Positions 17,920-25,946 of a stretch of 64,000 nt of DNA are shown here, one piece after another. A model generated the notes under the pieces. The model searched no databases, was not told the DNA's origin, and saw only the letters and a list, made by a program, of their open reading frames with translations. The stretch covers positions 793,324-857,323 of the forward strand of contig NZ_JAHCDI010000004.1 of assembly GCF_019697375.1 (NCBI RefSeq). Direction: 5' to 3'. Positions within the stretch are counted from its first letter, which is position 1. The number at the start of each line of letters is the position of its first letter. The position numbers and the translations under genes were made by a program. Origin of the DNA: Micromonospora tarapacensis. GTDB lineage: Bacteria > Actinomycetota > Actinomycetes > Mycobacteriales > Micromonosporaceae.

Positions 17920-18836
17920 CCGTGCCCAACATCGAACGGGGACCCGACGGCCTGCGGGCGGTCGAGCGGGCCGCCGCGGTGCTGCAAGCGCTCGCCGAAC
18001 GCCCGTCGGGTGCTTCGCTTACCGAACTCGGCAGGGCGACCGGGATCCCGACCACCACGGTGCACCGGATGCTCGGTGTGCTGCGCGGTGTCGCCCTGGT
18101 ACGGGAGACCGTCGACGGCCGGTACGCCCTGGCGGCGGGGACCGTGGCCCTCGCCCACGCGTATCTGGACGGGTTGGACCTGCGCCAGGAGGCGCTGGAG
18201 GTGATGCGACCGTTGTCGGCACGGACCGGCGAGACGAGCCATCTCGGCGTCCTCGCCCTGGTACACGTCGTCTACATCGAGAAGATCGACAGCCCGTCGC
18301 CGGTACGGATGTACAGCCGCGTGGGCCAGACCAACCCGGTGCTGAGCACCGCGATCGGTCGCGCCATCCTCGCCTATTCACCGGGGCACGTCGTGGACGA
18401 GGTCGTGCAGGCGCAGACCCGGCTCACCGGTGAACCGGTCGACCGGGCGGCGCTGGACGCGCTCTGCGCCCGGGTACGGGCCGAGGGCTACGCCTGTGAC
18501 CTGCAGGAAAACGAACTCGGCATCTCCTGCGTTGCGGCTCCGGTCCTTGACCACAGTGGACACGTCGTGGCCGGGCTGAGCATCTCGGCACCGGCCGCCC
18601 GATTCGACCGGGAGGGGGCCGCCCGACTCGGCCCACAGGCTCGCGCCGCCGCCGTCGAACTTTCCGGCCGGCTCGGCTGGAGCGGCGGCAACCCCGCCGA
18701 GGCGGCCGGTGTCCCGGCCCGGTCCACTGCCCAGGCACCGGCCCCGCGCTCCAGGGCCAAGGCGTCGGTAGTGCGCGGGAGAACCGCCAACAACCCGGGC
18801 GCGGAGTCGACTCCCCCGGATGAGGGGTCGGGATGA
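17916..18836 (+). CDS. IclR-family transcriptional regulator
   Basis: A 306-residue regulator. The N-terminal winged helix reads LQALAERPSGASLTELGRAT then GIPTTTVHRMLGVLR. The IclR effector domain follows with SARTGETSHLGVLALVHVVY, GRAILAY and ELGISCVAAPVLDHSGHVVA. About 50 C-terminal residues are a low-complexity Ala/Pro/Ser tail absent from most relatives. Sitting inside the operon (ATGA overlaps at both ends), it probably gives a second, effector-specific layer of control on top of the GntR protein. Confidence 0.88.
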   Translation: MTVPNIERGPDGLRAVERAAAVLQALAERPSGASLTELGRATGIPTTTVHRMLGVLRGVALVRETVDGRYALAAGTVALAHAYLDGLDLRQEALEVMRPLSARTGETSHLGVLALVHVVYIEKIDSPSPVRMYSRVGQTNPVLSTAIGRAILAYSPGHVVDEVVQAQTRLTGEPVDRAALDALCARVRAEGYACDLQENELGISCVAAPVLDHSGHVVAGLSISAPAARFDREGAARLGPQARAAAVELSGRLGWSGGNPAEAAGVPARSTAQAPAPRSRAKASVVRGRTANNPGAESTPPDEGSG

Positions 18837-19993
18837 GGAGCTTCACGACCGGGTGTGCTCGGTGCGGACACGTCGCGGCGTTCCCCGCGTACCGGTGTCG
18901 GGCATGCGCGTCGCCGCTGGTGCTCGACCTGGCACCGGTCAGCGCCGCGGACTGCCGACCCACCTCGGGGCGAGGGCTCTGGCGGTATGGCCGGATGCTG
19001 CCCCGGGTCCGGCACTCGGTGACCCTGGGCGAGGGCGCGACACCGCTGCTGCCGCTGCGGCACGGTGGCGCGACAACCCACGTGAAGCTTGAATCGGTCA
19101 ACCCGTCACTGTCGTTCAAGGACCGGGCGATGGCACTGGCCGCGTCGGCGGCGCTCGACCACGGGATGACCGGTCTGGTCCTGGCATCCACCGGCAACGC
19201 GGCCGTCTCGGCCGCCACCTACGCCGCCGCCGCCGGGCGGCGCTGCCGGATTTTCTGCGCCACCGGTTCGAACGCCGGCAGCAAGCTGGCGACCGCCCGT
19301 GCACACGGTGCCGAGGTGGAACTCGTCGCCGGCCACTACAGCGACGCGTACGCCGCGGCGACCCGGGCCGAGGGCGAGGGCTGGCTCAACGTCACCACCA
19401 CCTACCGGAACCCGTTGTTGACCGAGGCGTACCGGCCGATCGCCGCCGAACTGGTCGACGACCTCGGTGACGTACCCGATGTCGTCGTCGTGCCGGTGGG
19501 TGCGGGACCGTTGTTGCGGGGCATCTGGCTCGGCTTCACCGATCTGGTCGCCGCCGGCCTGACCGGGCGTGAGCCCCAGATGGTGGGCGTACAGGCCGAG
19601 GCGTGCGCGCCACTGGCACGCGCCTGGGGTGCCGGTGACCGTGGCCGCGCGGAATGGGCGGCCGCGCTGCGGCAGCCGTTCGAGGTCGGACCGACCGCCG
19701 CCACCGCCATCGCCGACGCCCTGCGTGGCTACGAGGACGAGGGCCTGCTGACGCTGGACGCGGTCCGGCGGAGCGGCGGGCGGATCGTCGCCGTCGGCGA
19801 GCCGGCGATCGCCGAGGCAGGACACCGGCTGGCCGGCGAGGGGCTGTTTGTCGAGCCCGCGGCAGCCGCCACCCTCGCGGCCCTGCGGAACCCCGTCGTC
19901 GCCGGCTCCGAACGCGCCAACGCCTGCGTCGCGGTGCTCACGGGCCACGGCGCGAAGGAATCGTCCACCCTGACGGCTGGGGGTATGGCATGA
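18833..19993 (+). CDS. Threonine-synthase-like PLP enzyme
   Basis: A 386-residue fold-type II PLP enzyme. It starts with a zinc-ribbon-like Cys set (CARCGH and YRCRACAS) typical of archaeal/plant-type threonine synthases. The PLP lysine is in NPSLSFKDRAMALA and the phosphate loop in ASTGNAAVSAATYAAAA. The alternatives are a threonine synthase, a threonine/serine dehydratase or a diaminopropionate-type ammonia-lyase. With a RidA homologue across the promoter, a lyase that releases an enamine is attractive, but this is inference. Coupled by ATGA to IclR and to the oxidoreductase. Confidence 0.82.
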   Translation: MRSFTTGCARCGHVAAFPAYRCRACASPLVLDLAPVSAADCRPTSGRGLWRYGRMLPRVRHSVTLGEGATPLLPLRHGGATTHVKLESVNPSLSFKDRAMALAASAALDHGMTGLVLASTGNAAVSAATYAAAAGRRCRIFCATGSNAGSKLATARAHGAEVELVAGHYSDAYAAATRAEGEGWLNVTTTYRNPLLTEAYRPIAAELVDDLGDVPDVVVVPVGAGPLLRGIWLGFTDLVAAGLTGREPQMVGVQAEACAPLARAWGAGDRGRAEWAAALRQPFEVGPTAATAIADALRGYEDEGLLTLDAVRRSGGRIVAVGEPAIAEAGHRLAGEGLFVEPAAAATLAALRNPVVAGSERANACVAVLTGHGAKESSTLTAGGMA

Positions 19994-21048
19994 CCGGACC
20001 GAATGATCCGTCAACCGGACCGAGTGTGGTCATCGCCGGGGTGGGGCGCTTCGGTGACCTGCACGCCCGTGTGTGGGCCGAGGCCGGTGCCCGGATCGCC
20101 GGCCTCGTGGACCCGGACGCCGACCGACTGGCGGAGGTGGGGCGTACCCACCGGGTCGCGCGGACCGGAACCGACCTCGCCGCGCTCCTCGGCCAGGTGC
20201 GAGCCGACATCGTCGTCATCGCCTCCGACGAGGCATCCCACGCGGAACTGGCCATGACCGCGCTGACGACTGGCAGCCACGTCTTCGTCGAGAAGCCGCT
20301 GGCGCTCTCCGCGGCCGACGCGTGGCGGATCGCCGACATCGCGCAGGCCCACCAGCGGCAGGTGGTGGTCGGTCACATCTCCCGGTTCACCGACCAGATG
20401 ACCCGGATGCGGGCCCGGGTGGAACGCGGTGCGGTGGGCCGGCTCTGCGCGTTGCGCCTGCGCCGCGACTTCAGCCGTGCCTGGTTTCTCAGCTTCGGTG
20501 ACCGGGTCGACCCGGTCTGGGAGTCCTGCGTACACGACATCGACCTGGCGATCTCGTTCGCCGGCACGCGGGTCCGCCGGGTGATGGCGATGCGCAGCGG
20601 TGCCGCCGGTGACGCGGCACCCAGCGTGGTCACCGCACTGCTCGAATTCGACAGCGGCGTGATCGCCACCGTCGAGTCCGCCTGGCTCGTGCCGTTCTCC
20701 GCCCCCGGCACCCTCGACGACGGGCCGTTGGACCTCGACGGTGCGATCGTCGGCGAGGCCGAGGTGCTGGGTCTGGACGGGATGCTCAAGCAGCGCCTGG
20801 TCAGCGACGCGCTGGTGGAATGGACGAAGGCCGGCGTCCAGGTGCCGGACCTGTCCCTGTGGCCGGAGGAGGATGGCGCCGTCGGCGGTGCGTTGCGCCG
20901 AGAGGTCCGATACTCCCTGGCGGTCTGCACCGGCCGGGGCCGTCCGGACCTGATGCCGTTGGAGCAGGCCTGCTGGGGCGTCGAGGCGGCCGAGGCCATC
21001 ATCGAGTCCCTGCGTACCGGCGCTCCGGTGGAGCCTGCCCGGCGCTGA
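19990..21048 (+). CDS. Gfo/Idh/MocA-family oxidoreductase
   Basis: A 352-residue NAD(P)-dependent sugar dehydrogenase. The N-terminal Rossmann motif is VVIAGVGRFGDLHARVWAEA and the conserved Lys occurs in HVFVEKPLALS. The C-terminal substrate domain has WESCVHDIDLAISFAG, with the catalytic-type His. The ATG at 19990 overlaps the preceding TGA. It is the last gene of the operon and probably oxidises a sugar or inositol-like hydroxyl. Neighbouring open frame upstream of 19990 is only read-through and is not coding. Confidence 0.9.
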   Translation: MTGPNDPSTGPSVVIAGVGRFGDLHARVWAEAGARIAGLVDPDADRLAEVGRTHRVARTGTDLAALLGQVRADIVVIASDEASHAELAMTALTTGSHVFVEKPLALSAADAWRIADIAQAHQRQVVVGHISRFTDQMTRMRARVERGAVGRLCALRLRRDFSRAWFLSFGDRVDPVWESCVHDIDLAISFAGTRVRRVMAMRSGAAGDAAPSVVTALLEFDSGVIATVESAWLVPFSAPGTLDDGPLDLDGAIVGEAEVLGLDGMLKQRLVSDALVEWTKAGVQVPDLSLWPEEDGAVGGALRREVRYSLAVCTGRGRPDLMPLEQACWGVEAAEAIIESLRTGAPVEPARR

Positions 21049-21254
21049 CGGCGAGGCCGCCGAGGACCTTCATCCTAGGACGGCTAAGTGGCTGTGCGGT
21101 TTGTCGCCGCAGGTGGGAGGCGCCAGTGGACGCTTGCGGGGAGTCGGACCGAATACGGCGACGCGCGATCGGGGACGGCTGCCAGAAGTCAGTGACGCAT
21201 CCCTCAGTCCCGCTGCGCATCAAGATGATCTAGGGTGGCAGCCGAGGAGCGCGG

Positions 21255-22449
21255 ATGATGTCACGACCGGGGGTACAGCGTGCGCTGATCGCTGCCGTCC
21301 AGGTGCTCAGCCTGGCGGTGTGGTTCTCGGCCTCCGCCGTGGTGCCGGCGCTACGCGAGTCGTGGCAGATCGGCGCCGCCGCATCCGTGGGCTGACCGCG
21401 TCCGTGCAACTCGGCTTCGTCGCCGGTGCCGTCACGTCCACCGTGCTGAACCTGGCCGACCGGATCAGGCCGCACCTGCTGATGGCCGGCTGCGCGACGC
21501 TGGCCGCCGCCTGCACCGGCGTCTTCGCCCTCACCGTCGACGGGCTGGCCGGGGCCATCCCGCTGCGGTTCCTCACCGGTGTCTTCCTGGCCGGGGTGTA
21601 CCCGGTCGGCATGAAGCTACCGGGTCCTGGGCACCGCCGGCCCGCCGGGGGCTCGCGTTCGGCGTCATGATCGGCGCGCTGACCCTCGGCTCGGCGCTGC
21701 CGCACCTGATCGGGGGGCTGGGTGACCTGCCGTGGCGCGGCGTGATGGGCACCGCGGCCGGCTGCGCGTTGCTCGGCGCGGTGGTGGCCGTGACCCTGGT
21801 GCGGGAGGGTCCGCAGTTCGCCCCGGGCACGCCGCCGCGGCCGTACCCTCGGTACGCCCTGGCGATGTTCCGCCAGCGTGGTCCCCGGCTGGTGAACCTG
21901 GGCTACTTCGGGCACATGTGGGAGCTGTACACGCTGTGGACCTGGCTGCCCAGCTTTTTGATCGCCGGCACGGCGGCCCGTACCGGGCGCGACGACGCGA
22001 ACGTCAGCCTGCTCGCGTTCCTGGCCATCGGTCTCGCCGGGGTCGCCGGATGCCTCGCCGGCGGTTGGGCCGCGGACCGGTTCGGACGACCCCGAGCGGC
22101 GGTCACCGCGCTCGCGGTCAGCGGGGTCTGCTGCCTGACCTCACCGTTGTTCTTCACCGCTCCGCCCGGCGCCGTCGTGGTGCTGGGTGTGGTGTGGGGT
22201 GCGGCGGTGATCGCGGACTCCGGCGTCTTCTCCACCGCGTTGAGCGAGGTCGCCGACCGGCGTTACGTCGGCACCGCGCTCACCGCCCAGACGGCCATCG
22301 GTTTCGCCTTGACCGTCGTCACCATCCAACTCGTTCCCCTCCTGGCCGACGCGGTCGGCTGGCGCTGGGCGTTCTGGTTGCTTGTGCCAGGTCCACTGGT
22401 CGGCGCGCTGGCCATGGGCGCGTTCGGCCGGCAGCCCGCCCGAGCGTGA
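21255..22449 (+). pseudogene. MFS transporter with two frameshifts
   Basis: Three successive frames together give one major-facilitator protein. Frame 1 starts at ATG 21255 (GAGGAGC upstream) with VQRALIAAVQVLSLAVWFSA. Frame 2 (from about 21390) has LTASVQLGFVAGAVTSTVLN and FLTGVFLAGVYPVGMKL. Frame 3 (from about 21620) begins SWAPPARRGLAFGVMIGALT and runs to 22449. Each change fits loss of one base. Nothing else is missing, and the combined length (about 400 residues, 12 segments) is normal, so a sequencing artefact is as likely as a true pseudogene. It could be the exporter or importer linked to the preceding operon. Confidence 0.8.
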
Positions 22450-22610
22450 TCCGTGGGAGGCGGCCGGTTGACACCCTCCGCGTACCCACCGCGCGCCCCG
22501 CGGCAGCAGCCGGCGTGCCTTCGTGCCCACCGGAGCTGCCCGTCATTGAGGCGACAGCGCCACCGGCGCCCGGTCCGGGGTGGTCGTCGATGAGCATGGA
22601 CTGGTGCCAG

Positions 22611-22667
22611 GTTGATCTGCATGAGGACGGAGGGGCGTCAGGCGGGGGCGATCTCGCCTTGGGTCAG
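22611..22667 (-). repeat. 57-base repeat shared with 50294-50350
   Basis: On the minus strand this matches the end of the lipoprotein gene and its downstream sequence at 50294-50350 in 56 of 57 bases. It encodes LTQGEIAPA-stop here and LTQGEVAPA-stop there. It appears to be the stub of a second lipoprotein gene next to a transposase. Confidence 0.7.
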
Positions 22668-22702
22668 TAGACGTAGCGGCTGGGATCCGATAGATCAGCT
22701 TT

Positions 22703-23530
22703 GTGTGGAAGTTGATCGAGGGCCAGCCGCTGCGCTGTGAAAGTATGACAGGACTCCCGATCGACCGGCTCGCTGACCTGATCGGCCGGGTCCGCGAGAT
22801 CGTGGGCGATGAGTGGGAGAAGCCGCCGGTCGGGCGTCCGCACGTGTTGCCGCTGCCCGTGGCGGTGATCGCGGTGCTGTTCGGCCTGCGGCACAACATG
22901 CCCGACGAGGTCCTGGCTGAGGTGTTCGGCTGTTCGCAGGCCACGATCACCCGCTATCACCAGATCCTGCGGCCGATCCTGCGCTGGGTCACCCGCCCTG
23001 AGGTCGACCAGCGCCTCGAGCAGACCCGCCGTGATGGTGTGCTGGTCGACGGGTTCGTCGCCCCGGTCGGCGAACGCGAGTCCTACCACGGCCTGTACTC
23101 CGGCAAGAAACACGTGTCCGGGCAGAACGTGCAGGTCATCGCCGACCTCGACGGCCGCCTCGCGGACGTCGGCGACCCGGTCAACGCCACCCGCCACGAC
23201 GCCGCGGCGTTCCACGTCTCCGGCATCGCCGAACGCTGGGCCGACCACTACACCCCTGGCGGACCAGGCATGATCGGCGACGGCGGCTACCAGGGCACCG
23301 GCCCGATCACCCCACACAGGAAGCCACCCGGCAGAGAACTCACCACCAAGCAGAAGGCCTACAACTACAGCGTCAACCGGCTACGCGCCGCCGTCGAACG
23401 CGCCATCAGCCACCTGAAGAACCGGAAGATCCTCAAGACCGGCTACCACCGGATCATGACCAACTTCCCCGACGTGTCATGCACCGTCACCGCCCTAGAG
23501 ATCTTCAGAACCGCCACACCCGAGTATTGA
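22703..23530 (+). CDS. IS5-type transposase (DDE_Tnp_4-like)
   Basis: A 275-residue transposase with an N-terminal helix-turn-helix (EVLAEVFGCSQATITRYHQI). The DDE catalytic domain has RRDGVLVDGFVAPVG, SGKKHVSGQNVQVIADLDGR (central Asp), GMIGDGGYQGTG (Asp) and a late VERAISHLKNRKIL (Glu). GTG 22703 is the longest start; ATG 22745 gives a more usual N-terminus. The right end of the element abuts a truncated IS630 gene near 23538. I could not find a convincing left inverted repeat, so element boundaries are unresolved. Confidence 0.8.
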   Translation: MWKLIEGQPLRCESMTGLPIDRLADLIGRVREIVGDEWEKPPVGRPHVLPLPVAVIAVLFGLRHNMPDEVLAEVFGCSQATITRYHQILRPILRWVTRPEVDQRLEQTRRDGVLVDGFVAPVGERESYHGLYSGKKHVSGQNVQVIADLDGRLADVGDPVNATRHDAAAFHVSGIAERWADHYTPGGPGMIGDGGYQGTGPITPHRKPPGRELTTKQKAYNYSVNRLRAAVERAISHLKNRKILKTGYHRIMTNFPDVSCTVTALEIFRTATPEY

Positions 23531-23538
23531 ATGACCCT

Positions 23539-24468
23539 CCAGGAGGCGTGTACCGGGGTGTGGATCATGACGGCGTTCGGGTAGCGGCGGCTGAGCCGGT
23601 TGGCGGCGGCCTGGCCTCGGTGGGAGGAGCCGTTGTCGACGATCCAGAACACCCGGTGGGCGGAGGTGTACGGCTGCTGGGTCATGACCTCGTCGACGAG
23701 GTCGGTGAACGGGTCGATGCCGGTGGTGTCGTGGCAGAGTCCGATGACGTGGGCGCGGTGCACGTCGTAGGCGGCCAGGTAGGCGAGGGCGCCGCCGCGG
23801 TCGTACTCGTGATTGACCCGCATGGTGCGGGCGGTACCTGGGGGCAGGGTGGGGTGGCAGCGGCAGCGGGCCTGGACGGAGGTCTTCTCGTCGGCGCTGA
23901 TGACGTACTCGTCGTCGCGTAGTGGCTGGCCGTCGAAGACGCGCAGGTAGAGGTCCAGGACGCGGGCGGCGCGGGTGGCGAAGTCCGGGTCCCGGATGAG
24001 GATCCACGACTGGTGTTGCCAGGGCTTGATCGTGTCGGCGGCCAGGAACCTGCGGATCGTGGCCGGTGAGATCGCCTCGGCGATGCCCCGGGCGACGACC
24101 TCGCTGGCCAGATCGGGGCAGCTCCACTTCGACAGCGGTGCGCCGGTCTCGGCCGGCAGTTGGCAGGCCAGGGCCTTGACCTCGGCGATCTGGACCGGGG
24201 TGAACCGGGGTGGGCGTCCGCTGCGGTGTCGGTCGGTCAGCCCGGCGATGCCGGCGTCGGCGTACCGGCCGCGCCAGCGGCGCACCGTGTCGACGGTCAC
24301 CTGCCGCCGGCAGGCGATCTTGGCGTTGGAGTAGCCGTGGGCGGCGTCGCGGACGATCCGGGCGCGGATGACCTGCTGGTAGCCGGCGGTATGCGAGTAG
24401 GCCAGGGCTTTGAGCCGGGGCCGATCGGCGGCGGACACGGTGATCTGACGGGCGCGGCAGACGGGCAC
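23539..24468 (-). pseudogene. IS630-family transposase, 3' end missing
   Basis: Starts MPVCRARQITVSAADRPRLK and includes the HTH IACRRQVTVDTVRRWRGRYA, GLTDRHRSGRPPRFT, the DDE motif region VISADEKTSVQARCR and VFWIVDNGSSHRGQAA. The frame then reads MIHTPVHASW and is cut at 23539; the usual continuation (LNQVE with the catalytic Glu) is replaced by sequence belonging to the neighbouring IS5-type element. The lost 3' end does not appear on the other side of that element, so this is a rearranged junction and not a simple insertion. Confidence 0.85.
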
Positions 24469-24573
24469 TCAAGACTCACGATCGATCGACGGTCCCCCGC
24501 AGTGGATCACCGACCTTGCCGGATCACGCCCCCGACGGCGACGCGCGACACGCCGCGGGCGGGCAGGATGAGC

Positions 24574-24836
24574 CCATGCCCACGATCCCCGCGTCGACCA
24601 AGGCGTCCCTGATCCAGCGGCTGAGCGGGCACGCCCGCCGGAACTGGCCACAGTTGGCGACCGTGCACGTGCGGCACCACGGCCAGTTCGCCTAGGTCAC
24701 CGGTGAACTGACCGATGGTGAACAACTCCCCCTGATGCGGCTGCGCTATGGCGGTTCCGCCCACCGGTGGGGTGCTGGCCGTGTAGATCGCGGTGCCCCA
24801 GCGGGTGCGCGGATCCGCCGTAACGCAGCCGCATCA
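24574..24836. pseudogene. Degenerate gene fragment with an inverted partial copy
   Basis: On the plus strand from ATG 24574 the frame reads SLIQRLSGHARRNWPQLATV, VRHHGQFA, stop (24692), VTGELTDGEQLPLMRLRYGG and SAHRWG. This resembles a conserved actinobacterial hypothetical C-terminal domain, but it is interrupted. The part encoding LMRLRYGGSAHRWG is repeated as an inverted, imperfect copy: 24733-24782 pairs with 24787-24836. The minus-strand copy has its own one-base frameshift (extra C in the codons for AHRWG). Neither copy can make a full protein. Confidence 0.55.
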
Positions 24837-25077
24837 CTGGTGCCGCAGCACGACCACCTTGACCGCGTTGGCGTGCCCAACGCAGGCCAACAGGATGATC
24901 AACTGACAGGGGCGGTGCCGTGGCCTATACGCCAGTTGTGCGGAGGTTGTACGGGTCCCACCGTATCGTCCCACCGTCAGATCGGCCCATGGGAGAGATC
25001 CCGTTGACCTGGCTGTGACATGGCGCTGAACCCGCTCGATGTCCTTGGGCCCACCGCCGCGCCCCTGAACATCACAG

Positions 25078-25087
25078 GTCAGCTGAC
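25078..25087 (+). promoter_or_regulatory. Palindrome GTCAGCTGAC upstream of the peptide gene
   Basis: A perfect 10-base palindrome 32 bases before the ATG of the cysteine-rich peptide gene, in the 280-base non-coding region that must carry its promoter. A TTGACC lies at 25004 without a good -10. It may be an operator, but short palindromes occur by chance. Confidence 0.3.
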
Positions 25088-25119
25088 AAGATCACATTTG
25101 CAGATGAATCGGAGGAAAC

Positions 25120-25338
25120 ATGGATAGCATCACCCGACGAGTGCAAGCGGTAGCTGACCGGATACTTGAGGTTGTTGTGCCTCGTGCCGACGTCCAGGCC
25201 ATCGACTGCTGGAGCGAGTACCGGTGTATGACCCTCAACAGCGTGCGGTACCGCTGGACCCGGCGGTGCTGCTACTACGGGCCGAGTCGGCCCATGAGCT
25301 GCACCTCATGGACCATCTTCTCCACTGAGGGCTGTTAG
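25120..25338 (+). CDS. Cysteine-rich peptide precursor (72 aa)
   Basis: A short gene with an excellent ribosome site (GGAGGAAAC directly before ATG). The N-terminal 27 residues form a charged, Cys-free leader (MDSITRRVQAVADRILEVVV followed by PRADVQA). They end in Val-x-Ala, a signal-peptidase-like cut site. The remaining 45 residues contain six cysteines (positions 30, 36, 50, 51, 61, 72; the last residue is Cys) and many aromatic, Arg and Ser residues. The even Cys count suits three disulfides. No membrane segment or known antimicrobial family motif is seen. Directly downstream are a MauE-like protein, a thioredoxin-like protein, an ABC exporter and an S26 peptidase, which look like its maturation and export machinery. 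A bacteriocin, signal or toxin role is inference. Confidence 0.75.
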   Translation: MDSITRRVQAVADRILEVVVPRADVQAIDCWSEYRCMTLNSVRYRWTRRCCYYGPSRPMSCTSWTIFSTEGC

Positions 25339-25389
25339 CACCGGCGCCATCCGGAGTAGGGAGCAGGGCATGGCGGGAGGCGGCTGGTG

Positions 25390-25944
25390 ATGTATCTGGC
25401 GGTGGCCTGCCGTGCTCTGATCTTCGGCGTCTTCCTGTGCTCGCTGGTCAGCAAGCTTCGCGGTCCGGCGGCGTATTCGAGCTTTGTCGCTTCGACCGGT
25501 GGGTTGTTGGGCCGGCCGCGCCGCGGTGTGGCCGTGGGCGTGGCCGCGGCCGGTACGGTGATGGCCGAGGCTGCGGTGACGGTGCTGGTGGTGATTCCGG
25601 CGACGGCGCTGACCGGGTTGACGCTGGCGGCAGCGCTCCTGGTGGCGTTCTCGGTCGCCATCGTGCTGGCAATGCGGGGCGGGCGGCGGGCACCGTGCCG
25701 GTGTTTCGGCGCATCGGAGACTCCACTCGGCCTGCCGCACGTGGCGCGTAACATGCTGTTGGCTGTCGCGTGCCTGGGCGGCCTGGTGGCGACGACCGCG
25801 GCGACGGGTGTCGGCCGACATCCCGCCGGCGTCGCCGTGGCGCTTGCCGTGGCCGCAGCGGTGTTGCCTTTCGTATTGCGGCTCGATGACCTGGTGGCGC
25901 TGTTCCGCCCCACCTATCATCCCGGAAACCTTCGGAGGAAGTGA
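25390..25944 (+). CDS. MauE/DoxX-like redox-associated membrane protein
   Basis: About 184 residues with four or five hydrophobic segments. After the second or third lies RAPCRCFGASETPLG, the Cys-x-Cys-Phe-Gly motif of MauE-type proteins. In methylamine dehydrogenase loci MauE acts with MauD in disulfide formation of the small subunit. GTG 25387 and ATG 25390 are both possible starts, with GGGAGG six to nine bases upstream. It ends in a TGA three bases before the thioredoxin-like gene. The likely role is to pass electrons from the thioredoxin-like partner into the membrane during peptide oxidation. Confidence 0.82.
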   Translation: MYLAVACRALIFGVFLCSLVSKLRGPAAYSSFVASTGGLLGRPRRGVAVGVAAAGTVMAEAAVTVLVVIPATALTGLTLAAALLVAFSVAIVLAMRGGRRAPCRCFGASETPLGLPHVARNMLLAVACLGGLVATTAATGVGRHPAGVAVALAVAAAVLPFVLRLDDLVALFRPTYHPGNLRRK

Positions 25945-25946
25945 CG

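Noticed and set aside
19654..19989. An N-terminal extension of the Gfo/Idh oxidoreductase
   Set aside because: It overlaps the PLP enzyme in another frame and is Arg/Gly-rich; the ATGA overlap at 19990 gives the normal Rossmann N-terminus.
22591..22670. A 24-codon ORF (MDWCQVDLHEDGG...) on the plus strand within the 57-base repeat
   Set aside because: The match to 50294-50350 is explained by the lipoprotein reading on the other strand, where the only change is conservative. The plus-strand copy at the second locus has no matching stop.
25120..25338. A lanthipeptide or lasso precursor
   Set aside because: No LanB/C/M, lasso cyclase or B1/B2 protease gene is nearby, and the Cys set with a thioredoxin-MauE pair fits disulfides better.
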